Source: Lachnospiraceae bacterium
GTDB taxonomy: Bacteria; Bacillota; Clostridia; Lachnospirales; Lachnospiraceae
Length of the DNA: 64,000 bases
NCBI GenBank assembly: GCA_910573755.1
Contig: CAJTBO010000018.1
Location: forward strand, 1-64,000
Reading direction: 5' to 3'
Shown: in pieces, positions 49,701-57,969 of the stretch
How positions within the stretch are numbered: position 1 is the first letter of the stretch
How the letters are laid out: each line of letters begins with the position of its first letter
Notes under the pieces: model-generated
Told to the model about the DNA's origin: nothing
The model's input: the letters and a program-made list of their open reading frames with translations, nothing else
Database searches by the model: none
Translations under genes and position numbers: made by a program

Positions 49701-51941
49701 TCAGGCCCTGACCTTCACGCCTTTCCCTGCTCTTGCTCCTGATTTCAGCTTTCCAAGTTCTATTTTCTTCCCTTTATACTCTATCGTCTGTTCCATGCCG
49801 GCCCTCGTATAATAGACCGCCTCAACATAATCCCCGTCTCCGAGCTTCATACCCTTCGTACCTACCGCCGCCTTTTTCATCGCAGAAATCTCTTCTATCG
49901 GGAACCGCAGAAAATAGCCGTCCTTTGACTGCAGCACGATACTCTTCTGGTCCTTCAGAGGTTCCACGGAGAGCACCTCATCTTCCTCAAGCAGCTTGGT
50001 GGCTGTCACCGTCCGCTTCATCACATCGAACTCTCCGCCGTCCACCATCTTTACCATGGACTGCTTTGTCACAAAAAACAACCGGTACAGATTCAATTCC
50101 GTCTGGCTTGCCGCATAGATCAGCGTCTCTTTCTCCGTGTTAAAATTACTGATATTGTCCACCGGTACACCCTTATCCCTGAACTTTCCAAAGGGTACGT
50201 CCGCCGCCTTTAATGTATGAAGCTGTCCGCCGGAGGTAAACAGGCACACTCTTCCTGTATTTTTACAGGGAAATACAAACCGGTTTTCCGCATCCGCCGC
50301 TTCCCTGTTCCTCTCATAAACAGCCACATCCACGCATCTGCAGTAGCCGAAACGGTCCATCAGGAATACCACGTCCATCTCCTCCGCCTTCTTCTCCTCA
50401 AAGACAGCCGCCTCGCCGTTTTCTATCACGGTCTTTCTCTTTTTCCCGTAAGCCTTTTTAAATTTCTCCAGTTCCTGCACGATCACCTGAGACATGGAAT
50501 CCCGTCTGTCCAGAATATCCTCATAACGGTAGATATTCGCCATCGTCTCCTCATGCTCTTTCACCAGAGCCTGCAGCTCCAGCCCGATCAGCTTATACAG
50601 CCGCATCTCCAAAATCGCGTTCGCCTGCTTTTCCGTAAACATCAGCTGCGCCGCCATGGCTTTGGAAGCTTTGGACTTAAACTGAATCCCGTCCGTTTTT
50701 CCTTCCACCAGACATGCTTTTGCCATGGGCCTGTCTTTGGAACCCCGGAGTATTTCTATCACAAGATCGATCACATTGCAGGCTTTGATCAGCCCCTCCT
50801 GAATCTCCTTCCTTTCCAGTTCCTTTTCCAGCAGGTTGTTGTATTTTCTGGTTGCCACTTCATACTGGAAATCCACGCACTCTTTGATGATCGCTTTCAA
50901 GCCCAGCGTTTCCGGCCTGCCGTGGCTGATCGCCAGCATATTCACCCCGAAGGTATCTTCCAGCCTGGTCTTTTTATAGAGCATGTTGATAAAATTCTGA
51001 ACATCCGCGTCCCGGCGCAGTTCTATGACAATGCGGATTCCCTCTTTGGAGGACTGGTTTGTGATATCCACGATATCCATCGTCTTTTTGGTCTCCGCCA
51101 GAGAAGCCACATCGGACAAAAACTTACCGATACCCATCCCGATCATTGTATAGGGAATTTCAGTGATCACCACATTGGTCCTTCCGCCTTTTCCCTTTTC
51201 AATATCCACTTTTCCCCGGATCTTCACCTTTCCTGCCCCGGTTTCATAGATCTCCGGCAGTTCATCCTTGTTGATCACAATACCGCCGGTAGGAAAATCC
51301 GGTCCTTTCACATACCGCATCAGTTCCCTTGTGGTAATATTGTTATCATTCATATAGGCCTTGACCGCATCGATCACCTCGCCCAGATTATGAGGCGGGA
51401 TGCTGGTCGCCATTCCTACCGCAATCCCCTCCGAACCGTTCACCAGAAGATTGGGCACCTTGACGGGCAGCACCGAAGGCTCTTTTTCCGTCTCGTCAAA
51501 ATTGGGGATAAAATCCACCACATCCTTGTCCAGATCCGCAAGAAAGGCTTCCTCCGTGATCTTCTGCAGCCGCGCCTCGGTATAACGCATGGCTGCCGCG
51601 CCGTCCCCCTCGATATTGCCGAAGTTGCCGTGCCCGTCCACAAGGGGCAGTCCCTTCTTAAAATCCTGCGCCATCACCACCAGCGCGTCGTAAATGGAAG
51701 AGTCGCCGTGGGGATGATATTTACCCATCGTATCACCCACGATCCTGGCGCTCTTTCTGTAAGGTTTATCCGAACGGATGCCCAGCTCATGCATATCATA
51801 GAGCACCCGCCTCTGCACGGGCTTGAGTCCGTCCCGCACATCCGGCAGCGCCCGCGCCACGATAACGCTCATGGCGTAATCTATGTAGGATTTCTGCATT
51901 ACCTCGGAGTATTCTGTTTTTATGATCCTGTCCTGTACCAT
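49701..51941 (-). CDS. parC: Type IIA topoisomerase subunit A (ParC-like)
   Basis: A 746-aa subunit with the breakage-reunion domain: [20 protein letters not shown] (quinolone-pocket Ser and Asp intact) and active Tyr in [11 protein letters not shown]. The C-terminal wrapping domain lacks the GyrA-box QRRGGKG, so topoisomerase IV-type function is more likely than gyrase, although Clostridia pairs are hard to name. It works with the ParE-like subunit 3.1 kb upstream. Start preceded by GAGG; ATGTGA start-stop sits just before. A copy of its start region lies at 53610-53640. Confidence 0.9.
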   Translation of the reverse strand: MVQDRIIKTEYSEVMQKSYIDYAMSVIVARALPDVRDGLKPVQRRVLYDMHELGIRSDKPYRKSARIVGDTMGKYHPHGDSSIYDALVVMAQDFKKGLPLVDGHGNFGNIEGDGAAAMRYTEARLQKITEEAFLADLDKDVVDFIPNFDETEKEPSVLPVKVPNLLVNGSEGIAVGMATSIPPHNLGEVIDAVKAYMNDNNITTRELMRYVKGPDFPTGGIVINKDELPEIYETGAGKVKIRGKVDIEKGKGGRTNVVITEIPYTMIGMGIGKFLSDVASLAETKKTMDIVDITNQSSKEGIRIVIELRRDADVQNFINMLYKKTRLEDTFGVNMLAISHGRPETLGLKAIIKECVDFQYEVATRKYNNLLEKELERKEIQEGLIKACNVIDLVIEILRGSKDRPMAKACLVEGKTDGIQFKSKASKAMAAQLMFTEKQANAILEMRLYKLIGLELQALVKEHEETMANIYRYEDILDRRDSMSQVIVQELEKFKKAYGKKRKTVIENGEAAVFEEKKAEEMDVVFLMDRFGYCRCVDVAVYERNREAADAENRFVFPCKNTGRVCLFTSGGQLHTLKAADVPFGKFRDKGVPVDNISNFNTEKETLIYAASQTELNLYRLFFVTKQSMVKMVDGGEFDVMKRTVTATKLLEEDEVLSVEPLKDQKSIVLQSKDGYFLRFPIEEISAMKKAAVGTKGMKLGDGDYVEAVYYTRAGMEQTIEYKGKKIELGKLKSGARAGKGVKVRA

Positions 51942-51967
51942 CTGTCCCTCACATCTGATCTATCAAT

Positions 51968-52720
51968 TTAAAAATCATACACAATGACCGTGCCGTGTTC
52001 CATCGAAAATTCCGCCGCCTGCCACAAAATAGAAAAGGCAAACTTAGCTAAGGATTCCGTTTCGTATACTTCATGCATTTCCATTTCCTGATATCCGCCT
52101 TCCCTGCTGTACGAGGCGTCTGCCGGATAGCCTTCGGTGGCGCTCCATGAAATGATCGTGTCCCTGTCCGCATTCCACTCAAAAGCATTATATCTCTTTA
52201 ATTCCGCAAGAAGCAGCACACTTGTCGCCAAAGGGCTTTCCTCCGAATTGGGCAGCACATACTGAAACATAATATTCCGATCGATGGGGAGCCACCAGCC
52301 GTTTCCGTCAAACAGCGACACTTTAAAATCCTTTGTCTCAAGGAATCCCTTTACAACAGGATGTTCATAGATATCCGCACCTTTTTCTATTGTAGCTGGC
52401 ACCTCTTTATCGGTATATTTTGCCGAAATATAAAGTAATAATGCGTTTATCGCATCCCAGTCCGGTTTATCGGTATAATAGGGGGTAATGTCATAATCTT
52501 CATTCCACAATGGCACGGGATCTAATTCCAGTCCATCGATAATATTATCCCGCCACCGGGTTACCGCTTCTTTCACCTCTTCGATCGAAAGTTCCTCCTG
52601 CTGCTGTGCCCGGATTACCTGAAATCCCAGTCCGTTCGCTTCCGCAAACTGCTGTGCAGCCGTTTTCCAATTGTGAGTATAATATCGTGTCAGCGTTCCC
52701 GCGTATATATCAAGTCCCAT
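51968..52720 (-). CDS. Unknown soluble protein, immunity-like context
   Basis: A 250-aa protein starting MGLDIYAGTLTRYYTHNWKT, a start I have seen in scattered uncharacterised bacterial proteins but cannot name. Acidic, no signal peptide or membrane span; aromatic-rich middle (DYDITPYYTDKPDWD). It is the last of the extra genes between parE and parC and stops 26 bp before parC, with which it is probably cotranscribed. An immunity role is inferred only from its neighbours. Confidence 0.5.
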   Translation of the reverse strand: MGLDIYAGTLTRYYTHNWKTAAQQFAEANGLGFQVIRAQQQEELSIEEVKEAVTRWRDNIIDGLELDPVPLWNEDYDITPYYTDKPDWDAINALLLYISAKYTDKEVPATIEKGADIYEHPVVKGFLETKDFKVSLFDGNGWWLPIDRNIMFQYVLPNSEESPLATSVLLLAELKRYNAFEWNADRDTIISWSATEGYPADASYSREGGYQEMEMHEVYETESLAKFAFSILWQAAEFSMEHGTVIVYDF

Positions 52721-52793
52721 TTTTATTCTTCTCCGTCTGCATTTGGATCTCTGCGAATCCGTCTTCCTAATAGATCATCTTATTCTATTGAAA

Positions 52794-53151
52794 TCATCTT
52801 AATCTTTCCGTCGCTACCCAATCCCAAAAACTCGGATTCACCGGACTCTTATAAAAGAATACCACGCTATCCTCTGTAATAAACCAACTCCAATTTGGGG
52901 GATCATAGCCGCCTCCGCCTGTTACTGCTCCGGTCTGTTCCTCGATTTCTTCGTCAGAGTCATCGATAAACCGATCCACGGTAACGATCTCTCCCGTGCT
53001 GCAGTCGATCGTCACTCCCTCCACCGCAGAGTATGGATGCGCCGCGCCGTAATAATCGACATCATTGAACACCAGGCTGAGCATTTCTCCCACAGCCGGT
53101 AAACAGGAAAATAAGCAGGATATGAATAACAATTATAGCGGCCTTTCTCAT
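52794..53151 (-). pseudogene. Broken lipoprotein with DUF3298-like tail
   Basis: From 53151 (GAGAGG 7 nt upstream) the frame encodes a lipoprotein signal MRKAAIIVIHILLIFLFTGC and stops after about nine more codons. In another frame the sequence continues LSLVFNDVDYYGAAHPYSAV, then IDCSTGEIVTVDRF, similar to DUF3298/RsiV-type exported domains, to the stop at 52794. An internal deletion with frame change best explains this. Not expected to yield a full lipoprotein. Confidence 0.6.
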
Positions 53152-53212
53152 ATCGTATCCTCTCCGATGCAAAGTTGCTGCTCCGTTAAATCTTCCGATA
53201 AACTGGAATTTT

Positions 53213-53623
53213 CTAAGCGAAATTATCATCATGCCATGTTATGAATGTGGGCAACTTATGATACTTATCAAAATATTCAAGGGCTTCCATCACCTGTTCT
53301 GCGGGCAACACATAAGATAAAGGAAACGAGTCAAGCTCACCATTTATTATAAAATTCATAGTCTCATCATCATCTGCACCAGTATAGTTTGGATTTCTGG
53401 AACTTAATCCTGCGTCACCCTCCTCGTTATAATAATTGAGCCAGCCCCAATCACCATTTATCAACCCGCATAGTGCCCGCTCATCAGCCTCTGTTTCTTT
53501 TGAATAAGCCCAGATTTCTTTATATTGACCGTTTTCCCAACTATTAATGACCATATGTGATCCCTCTAACAATCCCGATTTGCCGAACTGAACAGACTCT
53601 CTGGCACTGTACGCCTGTACCAT
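53213..53623 (-). CDS. Imm1-like immunity protein with duplicated parC leader
   Basis: The frame at 53623 starts MVQAYSARESVQFGKSG, using a copy of the parC ribosome site and first codons, then continues in frame through a second ATG (53554, MVINSWENGQYKEIWAY) that also has a GAGGG site. The 113-aa core ending LPTFITWHDDNFA looks like the Imm1 immunity family (from memory). It is cytosolic. Either start may be used. It stands within the parE-parC insert. Confidence 0.6.
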   Translation of the reverse strand: MVQAYSARESVQFGKSGLLEGSHMVINSWENGQYKEIWAYSKETEADERALCGLINGDWGWLNYYNEEGDAGLSSRNPNYTGADDDETMNFIINGELDSFPLSYVLPAEQVMEALEYFDKYHKLPTFITWHDDNFA

Positions 53624-53670
53624 CTGCCCCTCACATCTTAATATTTCCCCCGGCAAACCGGAAATATTAT

Positions 53671-54300
53671 TTACTCATAAAGTTCCAATGAATAATCCCG
53701 CTCCATAAAAATATAACTATCATCTATCAATTCCATGCCTGCATTTCTATATATCTCAGCTTCTTTTTGATTCAACATACTGCGCGTGCTATTTCCCCAT
53801 GATTTTCTTTCATCTGAACCGGGTGGAAACTCGTAATTGGTTACCAAAATTGTTAGAGTTGTCTCAATCAGAGATTCAACGCTTTCTTCATAAAGCTGCA
53901 GAGTATCTTTATCCTCCTGATACACGCATTTATCCTGCATCCATGCCATTATATTTTCAAACTCTGTTTTCCATACGCCTCGATAGGTATCCTGCATCTG
54001 CCTGCGCTCAGCCTCGCATGAAGCGCTTTCAATACGGGGCAAAAAATAGGCATCTATTGGATTTGAATATTCTTCTCCCTCTGATACTATCGATTCCTCC
54101 TCATCACGTCCTTCTGTATCTTCCTCCTGATCATCTTCAGATAAAGCAGCCAACGTTCCTGCATAAACCTCTGTTTCTACACTATCTTCTATTTCTATAT
54201 TATCCGCTGTTTGAGCATTGGCATCTGCATCACTACCGCACCCTGTTGCCGATATTAATACACAAACACACAAAATACCAATTAAATATTTATTTTTCAC
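53671..54300 (-). CDS. Lipoprotein, LprI-like (DUF1311)
   Basis: A 209-aa lipoprotein: GTG start with GGAGG 9 nt upstream, signal KNKYLIGILCVCVLISATGC with lipobox SATGC, an acidic linker, and a helical domain (SCEAERRQMQDTYRGVWKTE; YEESVESLIETTLTIL) resembling LprI/DUF1311 lysozyme-inhibitor-like proteins. Anchored outside the membrane. It overlaps the GyrI-like gene end by 11 bp. Role unknown. Confidence 0.6.
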   Translation of the reverse strand: MKNKYLIGILCVCVLISATGCGSDADANAQTADNIEIEDSVETEVYAGTLAALSEDDQEEDTEGRDEEESIVSEGEEYSNPIDAYFLPRIESASCEAERRQMQDTYRGVWKTEFENIMAWMQDKCVYQEDKDTLQLYEESVESLIETTLTILVTNYEFPPGSDERKSWGNSTRSMLNQKEAEIYRNAGMELIDDSYIFMERDYSLELYE

Positions 54301-54790
54301 AAAAATTGTCCTCCAGGCAACAATCAGTTGTTAACTTTCTAATCGGAAAAAACATATAATTCTTCCCTGTCTGCGGACAAGTAAAATCGTGGACTGCTCC
54401 CGCTAATGGAATAGCATGATCTTCCAGATATTTTATTGCCTCTGAAAAAGCAGTATCATTTTCACATTCTATATAAATATATTCATAGCCGGGAATAATC
54501 CATTTTGCCCAACCGTCGGGGGCTTCTGCGTCATCCCTGCACTCTACTCCGGCAAGATAAAGTCCTTTGTTGAAATCTTCCCACGGATTGAACGAATGTG
54601 AGAAATCAGACATGGCTCCCCATATGCCGCCTATATCTCCATTCTCATCTTTTTTAGCCAAATGTTGAACTTCTTCAAAGTGAGAATTTGCATCGTCCCA
54701 TAATCTTTGAATAAAACCCTCTCCGTCTAAAGTGGAACCTTCTTTTCCTATCACAACAAAAGACTTCTTTACACACCTTTCAACTTTCAT
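54290..54790 (-). CDS. GyrI-like effector-binding domain protein
   Basis: A 166-aa protein starting MKVERCVKKSFVVIGKEGST, followed by WGAMSDFSHSFNPWEDFNKG, GLYLAGVE, EYIYIECENDTAFSEAI and MFFPIRKL, the pattern of GyrI-like/AraC effector-binding domains. Members bind small drugs; E. coli GyrI (SbmC) also inhibits gyrase. The gene lies directly after parE, which is suggestive but not proof. GGAGGG is 4 nt before ATG. A frame formed by the 55-bp repeats ends 8 nt inside it. Confidence 0.78.
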   Translation of the reverse strand: MKVERCVKKSFVVIGKEGSTLDGEGFIQRLWDDANSHFEEVQHLAKKDENGDIGGIWGAMSDFSHSFNPWEDFNKGLYLAGVECRDDAEAPDGWAKWIIPGYEYIYIECENDTAFSEAIKYLEDHAIPLAGAVHDFTCPQTGKNYMFFPIRKLTTDCCLEDNFCEK

Positions 54791-55049
54791 GTTTCCCTCC
54801 GGTAAATCCTGATTTGCCGAACTGAACAGACTCACTGGCACCGTTCTCCTGCATCGCCGCCTGAAAAGCGGCAGGCTCGACTCGCAAATGCTCTGCTTGT
54901 TGCTCGTATCGCCACCTGAAAAGCGGCAGGCTCGACTCGCAAACGCTCCGCTTGTTGCTCGTATCGCCACCTGAAAAGCGGCAGGCTCGACTCGCAAACG
55001 CTCCGCTTGTTGCTCGTATCGCCACCTGAAAAACGGTGGCTCTATACAT
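54780..55049 (-). CDS. Linker frame built from 55-bp repeats between parE and the GyrI-like gene
   Basis: An 89-codon frame whose ATG overlaps the parE stop (ATGTATAG) and whose TGA falls 8 nt inside the GyrI-like gene. Since 55 is not a multiple of 3, each repeat is read in a different frame (ATSGAFASRACRFSGG, ESSLPLFRWRYEQQ, RVEPAAFQ). Its end contains SESVQFGKSG, also present in the Imm1-like leader. No known domain. Translation is unproven. Confidence 0.4.
   Translation of the reverse strand: MYRATVFQVAIRATSGAFASRACRFSGGDTSNKRSVCESSLPLFRWRYEQQAEHLRVEPAAFQAAMQENGASESVQFGKSGFTGGKHES
54853..55040 (-). repeat. 55-bp tandem repeat after parE
   Basis: ATCGCC anchors at 54853, 54908, 54963 and 55018 are exactly 55 bp apart: three full units and a partial fourth reaching the parE stop. 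Each unit holds a hairpin-prone GCCGCTTTTCAGGTGGC on the minus strand and is stop-free in all three minus frames. Confidence 0.93.
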
Positions 55050-56964
55050 CCAGCTCCGCGTCCGTCGCATGATGGTAGATAAACTTCTTTCTCGGCGGCA
55101 CCTCCGTCCCCATCAGCATCTGTGTCACTTCGGACGCCATACGGCCGTCCTCGATCTCCACTTTCTTGAGCATCCTCGTCTCCGGATCCAGCGTCGTCTC
55201 CCAGAGCTGCTGCGCATCCATCTCGCCAAGTCCTTTATAACGCTGCAGCGTAAACGGCCCCTTGTGGCTCTTTCTGTACTTTTCCAGCGCCGCATCATCA
55301 TACAGATACTGTTCCTTCCCCTTGGACGGCATCGCCTTATAAAGGGGCGGCATGGCGATATAGACATGTCCCTGATAGATCAGTTCCGGCATAAACCGGT
55401 AAAAAAGCGTCAAAAGCAACGTGGAAATATGGGCGCCGTCCACATCCGCATCCGCCATGATGATGATCTTATCATAGCGCAGCTTGCTGATATCGAAATC
55501 GTTTCCGTATCCTTCCGAAAAACCGCAGCCGAAGGCATAAATCATCGTCTTGATCTCCGCGTTGGCGAGCACCTTGTCGATACTTGCCTTCTCCACGTTC
55601 AGGATCTTGCCGCGGATCGGCAGGATCGCCTGATACATCCTGTCCCTTGCCGTCTTTGCGCTGCCGCCGGCGGAATCCCCCTCCACAATAAAGATCTCGC
55701 ACTTGGAAGGGTCCTTGCTCTCACAGTTCGCCAGCTTTCCGTTGGAATCAAAGGAAAACTTCTGTTTGGTGAGCATATTGGTCTTGGCGCGCTCTTCCGC
55801 CTTCCTGATTTTAGCCGCCTTCTCCGCACAGCCGATGATACTCTTTAGCGTCTCCAAATTCCGGTCAAAATAAAGCACCGCCTTTTCGCCGGTGATCTTG
55901 CTGACCACCTTCGCGGCGTCCTGATTGTCCAGCTTTGTCTTTGTCTGTCCCTCAAACCGGGGATCGGGGTGCTTGATGGAGATCACCGCCGTCATGCCGT
56001 TTCTGACATCCGTTCCCGTAAAGTTTACATCCTTTTCCTTCAGAATGCCCAGTTCCCTGGCGTATGTATTGATCACGTTCGTAAACATGGTCTTAAAACC
56101 GGTAATATGCGTACCGCCCTCGGCGTTGTAGATATTATTACAGAAGCCCAGAATGTCCTCATGGAACTCATTGACATACTGAAACGCCGCCTGCAGCTCT
56201 ATTCCCTCGGCTTCCCCTTCGAAATAGATCACCTCATGGACCGTATCCTTATTGGCGTTCATATCCTTCACAAAGCCGACGATGCCGTCCGGCTCATGAA
56301 ATTCCACATGCTCCGTCTCCTGTTTCCGGCGGTCCTCAAAAATGATCGTCAATTCCGGATTCAGATAAGCCGTCTCATGAAGCCTGCTCTTTACTTCCTC
56401 CTCACGGAATCTTGTCTTTTCAAATATTTCTCCGTCCGGCAGAAAATTGATCGTTGTGCCGGTCTCCTTTGTCCTCCCTACCACGGGCAGCAGGCCTTCC
56501 TGAAGTTCCGTAGTCGGAATCCCTCTCTCATAGGTATCCTCGTAGATATGTCCACCGCTTTTGACCCTGACAGTCAATTTTTTGGACAACGCATTGACCA
56601 CCGAGGAACCCACACCATGCAGGCCGCCGCTGGTCTTGTACGCATCATTATCAAATTTTCCTCCCGCATGAAGCGTTGTAAAGACAAGCCGCTCCGCGCT
56701 GACGCCCTTTTCGTGCATCCCCACGGGAATCCCCCGCCCGTTATCGGAAACTGTCGCGGAACCGTCCGCCTCCAGAATCACCTCTATCCTGTCACAAAAT
56801 CCCGCCAGATGCTCATCTACAGAGTTATCCATGATCTCATAGATCAGGTGGTTCAAACCTTTGGTGGATACGCTGCCGATATACATACCGGGACGCCGCC
56901 TGACCGCCTCAAGCCCCTCCAGCACCGTAATATTGGAAGCATCATAATTACTGCTCTTCGCCAT
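55042..56964 (-). CDS. parE: Type IIA topoisomerase subunit B (ParE-like)
   Basis: About 640 aa with the GHKL ATPase (LEGLEAVRRRPGMYIGSVS, DNSVDEHLAG, DNGRGIPVG, GGLHGVGSSVVNALS) and Toprim domain (EGDSAGGSAKTARDRMYQAI; MADADVDGAHI). It drives strand passage with the ParC-like subunit. The pair is split by about 3 kb of accessory genes. ATG at 56964 was chosen over TTG at 56967. It is 26 bp after degV. Confidence 0.93.
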   Translation of the reverse strand: MAKSSNYDASNITVLEGLEAVRRRPGMYIGSVSTKGLNHLIYEIMDNSVDEHLAGFCDRIEVILEADGSATVSDNGRGIPVGMHEKGVSAERLVFTTLHAGGKFDNDAYKTSGGLHGVGSSVVNALSKKLTVRVKSGGHIYEDTYERGIPTTELQEGLLPVVGRTKETGTTINFLPDGEIFEKTRFREEEVKSRLHETAYLNPELTIIFEDRRKQETEHVEFHEPDGIVGFVKDMNANKDTVHEVIYFEGEAEGIELQAAFQYVNEFHEDILGFCNNIYNAEGGTHITGFKTMFTNVINTYARELGILKEKDVNFTGTDVRNGMTAVISIKHPDPRFEGQTKTKLDNQDAAKVVSKITGEKAVLYFDRNLETLKSIIGCAEKAAKIRKAEERAKTNMLTKQKFSFDSNGKLANCESKDPSKCEIFIVEGDSAGGSAKTARDRMYQAILPIRGKILNVEKASIDKVLANAEIKTMIYAFGCGFSEGYGNDFDISKLRYDKIIIMADADVDGAHISTLLLTLFYRFMPELIYQGHVYIAMPPLYKAMPSKGKEQYLYDDAALEKYRKSHKGPFTLQRYKGLGEMDAQQLWETTLDPETRMLKKVEIEDGRMASEVTQMLMGTEVPPRKKFIYHHATDAELDV

Positions 56965-56993
56965 CAAATAACCTAAGCCTTTCTCATTTTCCT

Positions 56994-57866
56994 TTATTCT
57001 GTCCTCAATTTTTTACAGCAGGCAAGCGCCAGCGAACCCGGTCCGATATGGCAGCTTATCACCAGAGAAAGCGGGTCCAGCTCATCCACCCGAAAACCCG
57101 GGAATGCCGCTTCCACTTCCGCCTTGAACTGCATTGCCATCTCCCCGTTGTCGGTATGGGCAATAAAAAGGGAACAGTTTTCCGGGTCTGCGCCGCCAAA
57201 CCTGTTTTCCATATCGCTTCTGACCGCGTTGATCATCGTCGTTTTCGCATGGTTGATCGTCCTTGCCTTCGCGAAAGCATCCAGCAGGGAACCCTGTATC
57301 TGCAATACGGGTTTTAACCGCAGCACCGTTCCGATCGCCGCGGCAGCCGGCGTGATCCGTCCGCCCTTTTTCAGATAATACAAAGTATCCAGCATAATAT
57401 AGATACTGGAATTATCGCCGTCCAGTTCCAGTATATTCCTGATCTCCGAAGCGCTCTTCCCCTTCTCTGCCAGCGCCAGCGCATCATAAACGGCGCTCTT
57501 CTGGGTCACGGAGATCCGGCGGTTATCCACCACCTGCACCCTGCCCTCATAATCCTTTGAGAGCATATAGGCGCTCTGGCAGGAAGCCGAAAGCCCGCTG
57601 CTCATCGGGATATACACCAGTTCCTCATATTCCTCCAGCACCTTATCCCACAGCGCCAGCACATCCCCCGGTGCCGGCTGGCTCGTGGATATGGACTTGT
57701 TCTCCTTCATCATCTGATAGAATGCTCCCGACGTCAGATTCACATTCTCGAGATAATCCTTTCCGTCTATCATAAATGGCATGGGCAGCATAAAAATCTG
57801 CTTCTCTTCCGCCTCCTCCGGCAGGATTCCCGCATTGGAATCCGTTACTATCGCTGTTTTTTTCAT
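56994..57866 (-). CDS. DegV-family fatty-acid-binding protein
   Basis: About 290 aa: MKKTAIVTDSNAGILPEEAE, ISTSQPAPGDVLALWDKVL, IPMSSGLSASCQSA, YYLKKGGRITPAAAAIG and ISCHIGPGSLALACCKK. DegV/FakB proteins hold a fatty acid while FakA phosphorylates it; the fakA gene is 3 kb away, so the two likely cooperate. ATG 57866 has GGAAG 8 nt upstream; a TTG at 57881 is an alternative. Confidence 0.9.
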   Translation of the reverse strand: MKKTAIVTDSNAGILPEEAEEKQIFMLPMPFMIDGKDYLENVNLTSGAFYQMMKENKSISTSQPAPGDVLALWDKVLEEYEELVYIPMSSGLSASCQSAYMLSKDYEGRVQVVDNRRISVTQKSAVYDALALAEKGKSASEIRNILELDGDNSSIYIMLDTLYYLKKGGRITPAAAAIGTVLRLKPVLQIQGSLLDAFAKARTINHAKTTMINAVRSDMENRFGGADPENCSLFIAHTDNGEMAMQFKAEVEAAFPGFRVDELDPLSLVISCHIGPGSLALACCKKLRTE

Positions 57867-57969
57867 AACTGTTTCTTCCAATCCCCTTTTTCCTTTTCAG
57901 CCGGTATACCGGAATATTTTCTTTATCCTCCGGCTGCCGTTTTCAAACACATATAAAAACATTTTACGT

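Noticed and set aside
50217-51971. Long plus-strand frame of 584 codons opposite parC
   Set aside because: It lies wholly antisense to a clear topoisomerase gene, has no ribosome site and no recognisable domain; it reflects the codon use of parC.
55969-56976. Plus-strand frame of 335 codons opposite parE
   Set aside because: Antisense shadow of the parE ATPase region, with no ribosome site or domain.
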